Positions 50,937 through 59,639 of a DNA stretch of 64,000 bases are shown piece after piece. This stretch comes from CAYZJD01 sp964483455 (GTDB lineage: Bacteria; Acidobacteriota; Terriglobia; Bryobacterales; Bryobacteraceae): contig CAZACK010000009.1 in assembly GCA_964483455.1 (NCBI GenBank), forward strand, positions 1 to 64,000. Direction: 5' to 3'. The translations under genes were made by a program, and so were the position numbers. Positions within the stretch are counted from its first letter, which is position 1; each line of letters opens with the position of its first letter. The notes under the pieces were generated by a model. It made no database searches and had not been told where the DNA came from. It was given only the letters and a program-made list of their open reading frames with translations.

Positions 50937-51358
50937 TGGAAGCGGCCATTGTGGACGCGAGTGTCGCCGTGAAGTGGGTCGTGAAGGAGCCGGGGAGCGA
51001 CCGCGCCCGGCTGCTGTCTCGAGCGAGGCTGGAAGCGCCGGACCTGCTGCCGATCGAATGTGCGAACATCCTCTGGAAGAAAGTCCGGCTCCGGGACCTC
51101 ACGCGCGAGGAAGCCTCAACCCGGTTGGAACTGCTGCTTCGGGCGCCGGTATCCCTGGCGAACAGCCGCGACGTTCTGGATGCAGCCCTCGTACTGTCCT
51201 TCGACCTGCGCCACCCGGTTCACGACTGTGTCTATATTGCCCTCGCCCTCCGGCGGGACCTTCCACTCGTCACCGCTGACGAGAGGCTGGTTGCCGCGGC
51301 AGGCAAGTCCCGTAACGTGGCCGGGCGTGTGATGCGGCTCGCGGATGTGCCGGACTAG
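50936..51358 (+). CDS. VapC/FitB-type PIN-domain toxin
   Basis: 140-aa ribonuclease with an intact PIN domain: AAIVDASVAVKWVVKEPGSD with the first catalytic Asp, APDLLPIECANILWKK with Glu, and PVHDCVYIALALRRDLPLVTADERL with the C-terminal acidic residues. It would cleave tRNA or rRNA when the RHH antitoxin is degraded. Coupled to the antitoxin by overlap. It is apparently intact, unlike the PIN genes at 8760 and 48174. Confidence 0.88.
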   Translation: MEAAIVDASVAVKWVVKEPGSDRARLLSRARLEAPDLLPIECANILWKKVRLRDLTREEASTRLELLLRAPVSLANSRDVLDAALVLSFDLRHPVHDCVYIALALRRDLPLVTADERLVAAAGKSRNVAGRVMRLADVPD

Positions 51359-51394
51359 CGGATGCCTGCCCAGCCTGATGAGGAGCCGGGACTG

Positions 51395-52882
51395 CTATGG
51401 CCGGCCGTCTCCGGCCGTGTGAGCGGCGGGGGCGGACTCGCGGAACACCTGGGCAGAGTACACGTACAGAGCGGCGCCGGAATCGCGGTAACTTCGGGGC
51501 GGCAGACCGGCCTTCCTCGAGAGGTTTTCGAGAAACTGCTCCGGGTTCCAGCCGTTTTCCACGGCGATCTGGGGCAGAAGCAGGCCCTGCTTGCCGTCGA
51601 GCACAATCACCGCGCCCAAGCCCGGCTTGAACTGGCGCCAGTTGGTGAGCCGCCTGAGCGGCGTCAAGAGCGAGACCTCCAGCAACAGCGGCCCGTCGGC
51701 GGCGGTGACCGGCGGGAATCGCGGATCCTCGGCAGCAGCGGCGATGGTGCGATCGGCCACCGCCTCGTAAACCGGCATCGTGCCGAACAGCGATCCGACG
51801 CAGCCGCGCAGCTTCCCGTTCTTCTTCACGGTGATGAAGACTCCCGTCCGCTGGTTGAGGTCGGCGCCGCGATCGGGGGCCGGCGGCGGAGTACGGTCCT
51901 TCTTCCCACTGGCCACATAGCGGTCCATCGTCTGCCGCGCGCAGAACAGGAGTTTCTTCTGGTCCGCTTCGCCTACCGCGAACGCGGAAGCGGGGTAGAA
52001 CGCCAGTGCCCCGTAGGTGACGCTCATCGAATAGTTCTTCAGCAGCTCGCCGGAAGTGAGATAGTCCATCGGGCCGAGGTAGATATCTTCGTTCAATCGC
52101 GACAGCGCCGCCATCAGTAGCCGGATCGGCCCACGGCCGCAGGTGGTGTCGCCCGTCGAGGAAAGCCACCGGTCGAATTCGCCGATATCGAGCGTGCCGA
52201 TCTTCTCGAAGGTCGCCATCGCCCGCTGGAAAAGCTTGCGCGGCAGTTCCTTGTCGTTGGGGAACGGCGCATAGCCGTAGGCCTCGCCGTAGTGGGTGAA
52301 GTCCGACGAGGCGATGACCACGTCGCCCTGCTCGATTCGTTTGGCCAGCTTCGCGGCCGCCCGAGCCATCTCATCCGGGGCGAGTTCCCCGACATACAGC
52401 GGGACGAAGCCCTCTTTCAAGGAGGTCCGCTGGAGGAACGGCAACTGGCTTTCGAGGGAATGGTCGCAAAGCTGGTCCTCCGGCCCCTGCCGGAATCCAA
52501 GCTCCTTCACCAACGCCTGGTTCACCCGGATCTCGCCGAGCGGCGTCGCATAGGCGGAAACCTGAGGCGACACCACGCCGGCGAACGGGCGGCGGTGACT
52601 GAAGCCAAGGACGATCGCGTTCCGCGGCGTGTCCAGAAGGCGGTAGGCCGCCGCCGCAGTCGAACCGGAGTATTGCAGGGCGGCGTGGGGGGCGATCAAG
52701 GCCCGCAGTTGCTTCCGAGGAGGCGAGCCGCCCATGCGCCTGGCGGCGACGCTGTAGCATTGATCCAGCAGTTTCTCGAGCGCCGCCCGATCGGCCGGAT
52801 ACCACTTCCCTTCGAAGGGGGACTTGTGGACCTGCCCGGAGGCGCAGGCGGACAGCAACAAGGCGGCAAGGATTCCGCGCAT
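51395..52882 (-). CDS. Lipoprotein fusion of Memo (AmmeMemoRadiSam B) and AMMECR1 (A) domains
   Basis: 495 aa. The start MRGILAALLLSACASG gives a lipobox (LLSAC), so the protein is predicted to be exported and lipid-anchored. Residues about 25-290 form a Memo-like domain with family metal-site segments: IAPHAALQYSGS, LGFSHRRPF, VVIASSDFTHYGE and DTTCGRGPI. Residues about 315-490 form the AMMECR1 domain, with VFITVKKNGKLRGCVGS (LRGCxG hallmark) and EDPRFPPVT. The two domains are usually separate cytoplasmic proteins that act with a radical-SAM protein; none is encoded here. The ATG overlaps the stop of the upstream PHP-like gene, so the two are coupled. Confidence 0.85.
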   Translation of the reverse strand: MRGILAALLLSACASGQVHKSPFEGKWYPADRAALEKLLDQCYSVAARRMGGSPPRKQLRALIAPHAALQYSGSTAAAAYRLLDTPRNAIVLGFSHRRPFAGVVSPQVSAYATPLGEIRVNQALVKELGFRQGPEDQLCDHSLESQLPFLQRTSLKEGFVPLYVGELAPDEMARAAAKLAKRIEQGDVVIASSDFTHYGEAYGYAPFPNDKELPRKLFQRAMATFEKIGTLDIGEFDRWLSSTGDTTCGRGPIRLLMAALSRLNEDIYLGPMDYLTSGELLKNYSMSVTYGALAFYPASAFAVGEADQKKLLFCARQTMDRYVASGKKDRTPPPAPDRGADLNQRTGVFITVKKNGKLRGCVGSLFGTMPVYEAVADRTIAAAAEDPRFPPVTAADGPLLLEVSLLTPLRRLTNWRQFKPGLGAVIVLDGKQGLLLPQIAVENGWNPEQFLENLSRKAGLPPRSYRDSGAALYVYSAQVFRESAPAAHTAGDGRP

Positions 52883-54999
52883 CACTCTTGCCTCAAGTGT
52901 AGCGGCTGTGTGAACGCGCCGTTCACCGCCGAATCCCAAGCGGCAAATCGGACCCATTTCTGGCCCTTGAGATCCACGGGGATGCGAAAACGCTCCGAGC
53001 CGAACGGCGGCCGGCCCGTCGCCGGAATCACGTGGCGACCGATCTCGCGGCCGTCGCCCCAGACGACCTCGACGAACTCCAGCGGGAAGGTCCACTCCAC
53101 CTCGGCCTCCACGCGGCCGGCGGCCAGCCGGAAATCGCGGATCAGCACTTCCCCGGTAGTGACAAAGAACCGGCCCGCGCGGAGCGCCGTTACGATCGGG
53201 CTCCAGTCATCCGGCCCGGGGAGCGAATCCAGACGGACGTAGTTCACGTTGAAGTCGCCGTAGAGGTCGTATTCCGGGAATTTCTTGTAAGTGTCCACCT
53301 CGCCCAGCAGGTACTTGGGACGGCCCCAGTTGTTCATGTCGTCCAGCACGTCGAAACAGCGCCGCTCGCAAAGGCGCTGCTCGGAGAAATCCACCGGCAA
53401 CGCCTTGAACGCGCCGCCCAGCCAGCGGTCGCTCCGAAAGTAATCCGTGTCACGGATCTTGTCCGGAAAACCGGTGGAGCCTTTCGTGCGCGGGTGAGTC
53501 TGCCAGACGAGGGCGTTCTCCTGTCGGAGCATAGCGAGGACATCGTCGGCGCTGGCCGTGTGATAAACCTGCCCGTACTTCGGGTGGCTTTCGCTTGCGG
53601 CAGCTCCCGAGGCGCGTTTGTGGGTCCAGTACACCGGCTTCGGGAACAAGATGTTGTAGTGGCCGCCGAGCCAGGCGTTCGGCTCCTCGCCGGGGAGGAT
53701 GAGGAAATCGCGATCCGAATGCCTTCGGCAGGCTTCATAGTAGTCCGCCAGCTCCCGAAGACGGATCTCGCCCGGGTCCTGGGGATGGCCGTCACCGTGG
53801 AAGTCGCAGAGGTAGACGATGTTCGCGCCGAGCGCCTTCATGGCAGGGATCCAGGGCGCTTGCGTGTCCAGGCTCCCGGAGTTCAGCAGTTCCTCGGTGA
53901 AAGCCGTGTGGAAGTGCGTGACCATCGTCTGATAGCCGGGAAGAGCTTTGTAACGATCTCCGTGCGTGTAGGCGAGAACGGCATCGCGCGTGGCGGCGGC
54001 GTCCTCGCCGCTGAGGTAGAAGTACACCGGCATCCGCTGCCAGGTTCCGGGAGGCGCGTTATAGAGGGCGAACACGCGGTCGACCCAGACCGGGTTGTAG
54101 CCTTCGTGCGTATCGCCCTGGCGCACGCCGAGCGAGTAGGAGTTCTCGGAATCCTTGCGCAGCCAGACAAAGCCGAGGTTGATTTCCAATTGCCGTGCGA
54201 AGAAGAACTGGTGTGGCGGGGGCAGAACGGCGATGCTGCCGGCCGGGCCTTCGGCGACGGCCAGCCGGTTCCTGGCCCGCAAGGGGAGGGGGTCGCGATT
54301 GGGCAAGCCGCCGAACTCGTGCTTCTGGGCATTGCCGCCCACGTCGCGCCAGCGGACCCGCGCCAGCAGGTCCGTCGTGAACCCTCGCAGTCCCGCGGCG
54401 TACTTGTACGCGACGGAAGGCTCGGCCGTCGCGGCGATGGCTTCCATGCGGAGAAGATTGGAGCCGCGATAAACGGTGAACCGCAACCGTCCGGAGAAGC
54501 TCCCCATCGACAGGCCCGGGAATTCGATTTCGAGGCGGGCGCCGTTGGTTCGGGCGGCGCAGTTCCCGGCGCGGAAAGTCGCCTGGCTGCGGTGAATCTC
54601 TTCCGCGCGCCGGGGCAGGCCGGGTTGGTCTCCGCTTCCCGGCACTTGCAAGGGCGCGTCCCAGTAGACCCACCAGCGCAGGTCTTCCGGCAGGCCGTGC
54701 CCGGTGCGGCGCACGCCGGTGACGACTGTGAATTCCGGCGCCAGATCCGCGGCGAGCACGGACCAGCGGCCCGATCCTCGCCGGACCGCGAACTCCCGGA
54801 TCACCGGCCGCGACTCAGAGATGGCGAACCGGGCCGTCAGGCTCTGGCCACGCTCGCCCGCCCAGGCAACTTCGAGCGAATCGCCGTCGAGCCGGGCCTC
54901 CAGTCCGGGTGAGGGCTTGCAGGCGCTGAGATCACAAGACAGCTCGACGGCGCCGGCAAGGGGAATGAACACGAGGAGGGACAAGGCAACGTATCTCAA
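52882..54999 (-). CDS. Large secreted PHP-like metal-dependent protein
   Basis: 705 aa with signal peptide MRYVALSLLVFIPLAGA. Residues about 20-330 are beta-rich and unassigned. A PHP/amidohydrolase-like half follows: TMVTHFHTAFTEE (HxH), YLCDFHGDGHPQDPG, LILPGEEPNAWLGGHYN and LVWQTHPRTKGSTGFPD supply the spaced His/Asp/Glu expected of metal sites. A C-terminal beta domain (RVEAEVEWTFPLEFVEVVW) closes it. Similar acidobacterial proteins are uncharacterised. It overlaps the downstream Memo-AMMECR1 gene by TGATG and lies 9 nt after a CpsB-type phosphatase gene, forming a probable three-gene operon. Confidence 0.68.
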   Translation of the reverse strand: MRYVALSLLVFIPLAGAVELSCDLSACKPSPGLEARLDGDSLEVAWAGERGQSLTARFAISESRPVIREFAVRRGSGRWSVLAADLAPEFTVVTGVRRTGHGLPEDLRWWVYWDAPLQVPGSGDQPGLPRRAEEIHRSQATFRAGNCAARTNGARLEIEFPGLSMGSFSGRLRFTVYRGSNLLRMEAIAATAEPSVAYKYAAGLRGFTTDLLARVRWRDVGGNAQKHEFGGLPNRDPLPLRARNRLAVAEGPAGSIAVLPPPHQFFFARQLEINLGFVWLRKDSENSYSLGVRQGDTHEGYNPVWVDRVFALYNAPPGTWQRMPVYFYLSGEDAAATRDAVLAYTHGDRYKALPGYQTMVTHFHTAFTEELLNSGSLDTQAPWIPAMKALGANIVYLCDFHGDGHPQDPGEIRLRELADYYEACRRHSDRDFLILPGEEPNAWLGGHYNILFPKPVYWTHKRASGAAASESHPKYGQVYHTASADDVLAMLRQENALVWQTHPRTKGSTGFPDKIRDTDYFRSDRWLGGAFKALPVDFSEQRLCERRCFDVLDDMNNWGRPKYLLGEVDTYKKFPEYDLYGDFNVNYVRLDSLPGPDDWSPIVTALRAGRFFVTTGEVLIRDFRLAAGRVEAEVEWTFPLEFVEVVWGDGREIGRHVIPATGRPPFGSERFRIPVDLKGQKWVRFAAWDSAVNGAFTQPLHLRQE

Positions 55000-55008
55000 G
55001 CGGAATCC

Positions 55009-55767
55009 CTACCAGAAGTGATACCACTTTTGTCGCGGCGGTTCTTCGAACTGGACGTCCTCGATGGGCTCGCCGGCGATGACAGCGCCGGGATTCCTGA
55101 CGAACAGCCGTTCAGCGCAGGCGGCGCCGTAATTCCTGGACACATAGCCAAACGCCTCGTCAAGCAGCGGCGGCCGGTCCTTGGTGTCGTGCGCATCGCT
55201 GGCGACGATGTGCACCAGGGCCCGCCGCATCAGTTCGCCGGCGAAATCCTTCGCGTGCCGGCCGAAGCGGCCGAGCAGCGACATCGCCGTCACCTGCAAG
55301 TAGCAGCCGTCGCGCACCCAGGTCTCAAGCTGGCCGATCCGCCGTTGCAGCAGCGAGTTCCGTTCCGGATGAGTGACGATCGGGGTGATCCCCGCCAGCC
55401 GCATCCGCTGGAACACTTCGCCGGCCGTCCGCGTGATCAGGAGCTCGGAGAACTCCACCAGAACGTATTGCTTCCCATTGATGGCGTACCTGGCGGGGTG
55501 GGCGAGGGCGTCCTGGATGTTGTCGTAGTGCAGGTGGAAATCGCAGCCGCGGTGAATCCGGATGACCGGACCCGAGGCTTCGGCGAGTTCGGCGATTTTG
55601 CGGTCCACCAGCTCCGGATCGAAGGAGAATTGGAGGTTGCTATGGGGAGTGGCGACGATGTCGGTGGTGCCGCCGGCGGCCGCCATGCGGACCATGGCGA
55701 CGGCTTCTTCCAACGTCTGGGGACCGTCATCCAGGCCCGGCAGAATGTGGCTGTGGATGTCGATCAT
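55009..55767 (-). CDS. CpsB/YwqE-type PHP-fold tyrosine phosphatase
   Basis: 252 aa, normal length. Manganese-dependent PHP phosphatase signatures are complete: MIDIHSHILPGLDDGPQT, TDIVATPHSN, RIHRGCDFHLHYDN, ITPIVTHPERN and VHIVASDAHDTKDRPP. These enzymes dephosphorylate the tyrosine kinase that controls capsule or exopolysaccharide export. No such kinase or polymer locus is visible here. It is the first gene of a tight run with the secreted PHP-like and Memo-AMMECR1 genes. Confidence 0.9.
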   Translation of the reverse strand: MIDIHSHILPGLDDGPQTLEEAVAMVRMAAAGGTTDIVATPHSNLQFSFDPELVDRKIAELAEASGPVIRIHRGCDFHLHYDNIQDALAHPARYAINGKQYVLVEFSELLITRTAGEVFQRMRLAGITPIVTHPERNSLLQRRIGQLETWVRDGCYLQVTAMSLLGRFGRHAKDFAGELMRRALVHIVASDAHDTKDRPPLLDEAFGYVSRNYGAACAERLFVRNPGAVIAGEPIEDVQFEEPPRQKWYHFW

Positions 55768-55803
55768 GGAAGCCGCCGGCAGTCCGCTCGAAGGCCGAAA
55801 GCT

Positions 55804-56310
55804 TCAGATGAACATCTCTTCGTCGCTGGTGGCTTGCTCGACGGAGATCGGGCGGCCCCGGAAGAGGAACGAGAGGCCGGAGGCCAGCCCTACGGCCAGG
55901 CCGTTGAGCTCGCGAAGAGGACGCAGGACTCCGCTCTGCAAAGCGGTGGCGGTGTCCTGAACCTTGCCGATCACGTCGTCCATGACCAGCTCAACGCGGT
56001 CAAGCTGCACCCTGGCCCGCGCGGTGGCGTCACCGAGCACGGAATCGACCCGGACGAGCTGCGCCTTGGCCAATTCCAGGACTTCGCTCGTCTTGGAGCT
56101 CACTTCCGCGATCTGCTTCCGGCTGGATTCCATGGCGGTTTGCACGGATTGGACCAGCGACTCAGCCTGGCCGGCGATAAGCGCCACCTGCTGCTTGGTG
56201 GCTTTCGAAGTCCTGTACATGGCGAACAGGACGAGGGCCTGCATCACCAATGCGACCGCCGCCACGAGCACGGCGGCCGCCATCACGGGGACAAAGGATT
56301 CTGCGTTCAT
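55804..56310 (-). CDS. Membrane-anchored coiled-coil protein (DUF948-like)
   Basis: 168 aa. One N-terminal helix (VPVMAAAVLVAAVALVMQALVL) is followed by a long amphipathic, coiled-coil-like region (residues about 35-130: AESLVQSVQTAMESSRKQIAE, RVQLDRVELVMDDVIGKVQD). A short second hydrophobic stretch (GLAVGLASGLSFLF) lies near the end. The pattern fits DUF948-type proteins often next to YtxH-type genes, as here. Function unknown; possibly envelope or stress related. Confidence 0.65.
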   Translation of the reverse strand: MNAESFVPVMAAAVLVAAVALVMQALVLFAMYRTSKATKQQVALIAGQAESLVQSVQTAMESSRKQIAEVSSKTSEVLELAKAQLVRVDSVLGDATARARVQLDRVELVMDDVIGKVQDTATALQSGVLRPLRELNGLAVGLASGLSFLFRGRPISVEQATSDEEMFI

Positions 56311-56339
56311 TGCATCTGGCTCATCGCCGGAAGATGACT

Positions 56340-56648
56340 CTACCCTTCGGTCTTGGCTGCTTCGGCGCCGCCGCCGACGGCTTCACGATAGGCTTGTTTG
56401 CCGGCTTCCACCGCCGCCGCCAGTTGCTCCTTCTGGCGCTGGAGCGCGGCCTTGCCTTTCTCGACCACGTCGCCGGCGGAGTCATACAACTCCTCGCCGC
56501 GGCGCTTGAGGTATTCTTTGCCCTCCCCGGCCTTCGTCCGGATCAACTCCCTGGTCTCTTGCCCGGATTTCGGGGCAAACAGGATGCCGACGGCCACGCC
56601 GATCCCAAGGCCGAGAAAGAAGTAGGAGAGTCTCTTGTCGTCATTCAT
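56340..56648 (-). CDS. YtxH-type small membrane stress protein
   Basis: 102 aa. MNDDKRLSYFFLGLGIGVAV followed by GILFAPKSGQETRELIRTKA is the YtxH/GvpP-like signature: one membrane helix, the FAPKSGxETR motif, then a charged amphipathic helix. Such proteins are induced by general stress. It lies upstream of the DUF948-like gene on the same strand with 29 nt between. Confidence 0.85.
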   Translation of the reverse strand: MNDDKRLSYFFLGLGIGVAVGILFAPKSGQETRELIRTKAGEGKEYLKRRGEELYDSAGDVVEKGKAALQRQKEQLAAAVEAGKQAYREAVGGGAEAAKTEG

Positions 56649-56768
56649 GTTTGTTCTCCTGAGTGGTCCAACAGTTCAAGAAATCCGCTTGTTTTCCTCT
56701 GCATACTAGCATACTCCTCTCCGGCCGCCTGGAGACGGCGCGGGGCGAGCGCGTGCTACAATCGCGCG

Positions 56769-57311
56769 GTGCGCAAGGCGAAGAAGCTCGATGCCGCGGC
56801 TCTATGGGAGTACGCGCTTCGGACGGTCGGAGGCCGGGCGCAGTCGATCGGCGAACTCCGCGAGAAGCTTCGCCTCCGCGCGGAAAGAGCGGCCGACGCC
56901 GACGAAGTCCTCCGGCGCCTCAAGGAACACGGCTACCTGGACGATCGGCGATTCGCCGAGATCTTCGCCGCCAGCCGGCTGGAGAATCAGGGCTTCGGCC
57001 GGAGCCGCGTCCTGCGGGACTTGCGCGCGCGCCGGGTGGCGCCGAAGGTCGCCGAGCAAGCCGTGCGCCAGGCGTATGAGCAGGTGGATGAGGTGCAACT
57101 GATCGAGGACTTCCTCGCCCGCAAGTACCGAAAGATCTCGCTGGCGGAGTTCCTGGCCGTCCCGAAGAACCTCGCATCCGCATACCGTAAGCTGCGGCTG
57201 GCAGGCTTCAGCTCGGGAAACACGATCCGGGCGCTGAAGCGGTACGCGAGCGAGGCGGACGAATTGGAGTCGCTGGAGACGGCCGGGGAGGAGGATGGCA
57301 ACGGAATGTAG
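56769..57311 (+). CDS. recX: RecX family regulatory protein
   Basis: 180 aa, all helical. It has RecX repeats: ALWEYALRTVGGRAQSIGEL, LRRLKEHGYLDDRRFAEIFA, FGRSRVLRDLRARRVAPKV and EQAVRQAY. RecX inhibits RecA filament extension. The GTG start (VRKAKKLDAAALWEY) is the family-typical start; no ATG is near. recA is not in the window. Confidence 0.85.
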   Translation: MRKAKKLDAAALWEYALRTVGGRAQSIGELREKLRLRAERAADADEVLRRLKEHGYLDDRRFAEIFAASRLENQGFGRSRVLRDLRARRVAPKVAEQAVRQAYEQVDEVQLIEDFLARKYRKISLAEFLAVPKNLASAYRKLRLAGFSSGNTIRALKRYASEADELESLETAGEEDGNGM

Positions 57312-57562
57312 CCCCTCCGTCTCGCAAGCAGCAGCCGGCTTTGCCTGTTCCGGCAAACGGCCGCGGACCTTGGGTTTGCGCAAGGCAAAAGGCAAAAATC
57401 AAGAGGCAAGAATGATGGCGCGCCTTCGGCGGTCTTCTTCCTTTGCGGGCGGTGCGTGGCGCCGCGCCACTGGGGGCGCCGTCCAGCCAAAAAATGTAGA
57501 AACTGTATGGTCGAGACTCGACCCGGCACGCTGAAGCGAGCGCCACAATCTCCTCACAGGCC

Positions 57563-58784
57563 CTAATCGATGAAGCGCGGCCGGTAGAGTGGATCGCCCA
57601 CGAACACCATCATCCAGCCAAGCCTGGGACAGACGAGGTAAGACGCGTCTCCGAAGGAGAACCCGCTCCACAGACGGTTCAGGAGGCCGTGGCCCATCGC
57701 ATATCCGGAAAGGTACGGCTCGGCGGTCGCGCCCCAGGTGGCGGTGATGCCGCGCTCGAGCCAGAGCGGCACCCAGGCGCCGGCGGCAGGGCGCCGGATC
57801 GCGGTCGCCGTATACGAGGTCAGTTGCGCTCCCACGGCGCCCGGGACGAACGTGTAGACGTCGTTTACCGAGGGCCCGCTGTACCAACCCCAGGCCCAAA
57901 GCGTATCCGGCGCGTTGTTGATCATTGCGCCGGTAACTGGTCGAAATACCCGAAGCCGGATCTCCGGCTGATTCCTTGTTCCGCCGCGAGCGCTNNNNNN
58001 NNNNNNNNNNNNNNNNNNNNNNNNNNNNNNNNNNNNNNNNNNNNNNNNNNNNNNNNNNNNNNNNNNNNNNNNNNNNNNNNNNNNNNNNNNNNNNGTCGAA
58101 ATACCCGAAGCCGGATCTCCGGCTGATTCCTTGTTCCGCCGCGAGCGCTTTGTCAACGAGTCCGGCGGCGATCTGGGCGCTGGGGCCGTCCAAACGCACG
58201 ACTGCGTAATACAGAGAGCGGAAGCTCGAGTAAGTCAGCGGGCGCGTACTGGTCGGGTCCGGGTCATACGAAGGATTCCAGACGAAGAGGGAGTCGGCGA
58301 AGGGCGTGTTCATCGTCGCGAGGAACGAGTCCAACGACAGGCCTGACACGCCTCGGGGATGGTCATTGATGTGTGAAGGAACGCCGTAAGTGGGAACTAT
58401 GTAGGTGATCTTGCGGGTCAGGTTAGTCGCACCCAGGAACGCCCGGATGGGCTCCCGGAGGTTGGTGACGAAGTCCGCCCAACTGATGTTCCAGCAATCC
58501 CACGCGCTCGGCGTGTCCAGGCAGGCCGGATTCGTGCGAACATGGACGACGTTGCCCGAGGGGATGCCGCGCGCGGCGGCGTAGTGCCCGGCCACGTATT
58601 GGCCGGCCGGCATGGTTCCCGTGCCCGGCTCGGGGGAAGTATTGTCGTTGACCACGATCAGGACGCTGGCCGGGTCGACGGGAGTCTGCGCGCCGGCGGG
58701 CGCCGTGGTAAGGACCACAAGGAGTGCGCACGCACCCAGGCAGGATGAAGGCCTGCCCCACCACGAACTGTTCCACGAGGTCAA
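57563..58784 (-). CDS. TIGR03790 family protein, interrupted by an assembly gap
   Basis: The N-terminal half (signal peptide with VLTTAPAGAQTP, then DPASVLIVVNDNTSPEPGTG, YVAGHYAAARGIPSGNVVHV and KITYIVPTYGVPSHINDH) and the C-terminal half (TLWAWGWYSGPSVNDVYTF, AVGAQLTSYTATAIR, ERGITATWGATAEPYLSG, MMVFVGDPLYRP) both match this acidobacterial secreted family of unknown function. The 100-N gap at 57995-58094 separates them, and the halves are in different frames. Each gap edge carries the same 55 bp. About 40-50 residues usual between the two halves seem to be missing. I treat it as a single gene of unknown completeness, starting at a TTG. Confidence 0.7.
57940..58149. repeat. Identical 55-bp ends flanking the N gap
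   Basis: 57940-57994 and 58095-58149 are identical. The copy length of exactly 55 bp is a standard k-mer size in de Bruijn assemblers, so this is most likely contig-end overlap and not a biological repeat. Confidence 0.85.
57995..58094. other. Scaffold gap of 100 N
   Basis: One hundred consecutive N, a conventional placeholder length for an unknown gap. True size and content are unknown. Confidence 0.98.
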
Positions 58785-58788
58785 AGGA

Positions 58789-59634
58789 TTAGTTCACAAT
58801 CACCGCCGGGTTGGACAGCTCCCCGATCTCAGGAATGCCGATAGTCACCATGTCGCCCGGGGCGAGCGCGGCGTCCTCTGTCACGATAATCCCGGTCCCG
58901 GTCAGCAGCACCGAGCCAGCCGGCACGGGGTTGGCCCGCAACAGGTACTCCACCAGCGTCTCGAACCGGCGGTGCAGCCGTTCTGTGGAAACGCTGCCGG
59001 AGAACAAAGTAGCTGCGTTTCGGGTGACGACACAGGTCATCTCCAGGCGATACGGATCCGGAATCTGATCCGGGGTCACGATCACCGGACCCAACGAGCA
59101 ACTGCCACAGTAGGCCTTCGATTGCGGCAGGTACAGCGGATTCTCCCGCTCGATGTCCCATGCAGAGACGTCGTTGGCGAGCGTGTAGCCCAGGATGCTG
59201 CCCTTGCTTCCGAGGACCAGGGCGAGCTCCGGTTCCGGGGCGGTGAAACGAGAATCGAAGCGGATGCCGATGGGCCTGCCGGGGCCGACGCACACCCGGC
59301 TGGTCCCCTTGAAGAAGATCTCCGGCCTCGCCTCGCGAAAGGCGTGGGCGTAAATGCCGTCGGCCGTGCCGTGTTCGGAATCGCGGAAGGTGGCGCTGGT
59401 CTGGTAGGTGCAGCCGCAGGCCCACACCTCCGCCGGGTGAATCGGAATAATGGGAGTGGCCGCTTCCGGGTGCTTGCTGGCAAGTTCCGCCACCAGCGCG
59501 GGGAATCCGACCGACTCCTTCTCGGACTTGAGGATCAAATCGAGCATGGTATAGCCGGGAATCGGCCTTGCCATGTCGTGCTCGAACACCGCGGCTGTCA
59601 CTTTGCCGCTCAGTCTGATTTGTCCCAATTTCAT
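58789..59634 (-). CDS. FAH-family 2-keto-3-deoxy sugar-acid dehydratase (AraD1-like)
   Basis: 281 aa, fumarylacetoacetate-hydrolase fold: EVWACGCTYQTSATFRD, PEIFFKGTSRVCVGPGRP, TAPEPELALVLGSKG (metal Glu pair), GYTLANDVSAWDIERENP and GSVLLTGTGIIVTEDAALAP. This pattern is that of AraD1-type dehydratases that turn 2-keto-3-deoxy-pentonates into 2-oxoglutarate semialdehyde. It starts 5 nt after an aldehyde dehydrogenase gene able to oxidise that semialdehyde, which supports a Weimberg-type pathway step. The exact sugar is not known. Confidence 0.82.
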   Translation of the reverse strand: MKLGQIRLSGKVTAAVFEHDMARPIPGYTMLDLILKSEKESVGFPALVAELASKHPEAATPIIPIHPAEVWACGCTYQTSATFRDSEHGTADGIYAHAFREARPEIFFKGTSRVCVGPGRPIGIRFDSRFTAPEPELALVLGSKGSILGYTLANDVSAWDIERENPLYLPQSKAYCGSCSLGPVIVTPDQIPDPYRLEMTCVVTRNAATLFSGSVSTERLHRRFETLVEYLLRANPVPAGSVLLTGTGIIVTEDAALAPGDMVTIGIPEIGELSNPAVIVN

Positions 59635-59639
59635 CGAAT

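Noticed and set aside
57940..58149. 55-bp duplication as a target-site duplication of an insertion
   Set aside because: It flanks a block of N, not a mobile element, and its exact length fits assembler overlap better.
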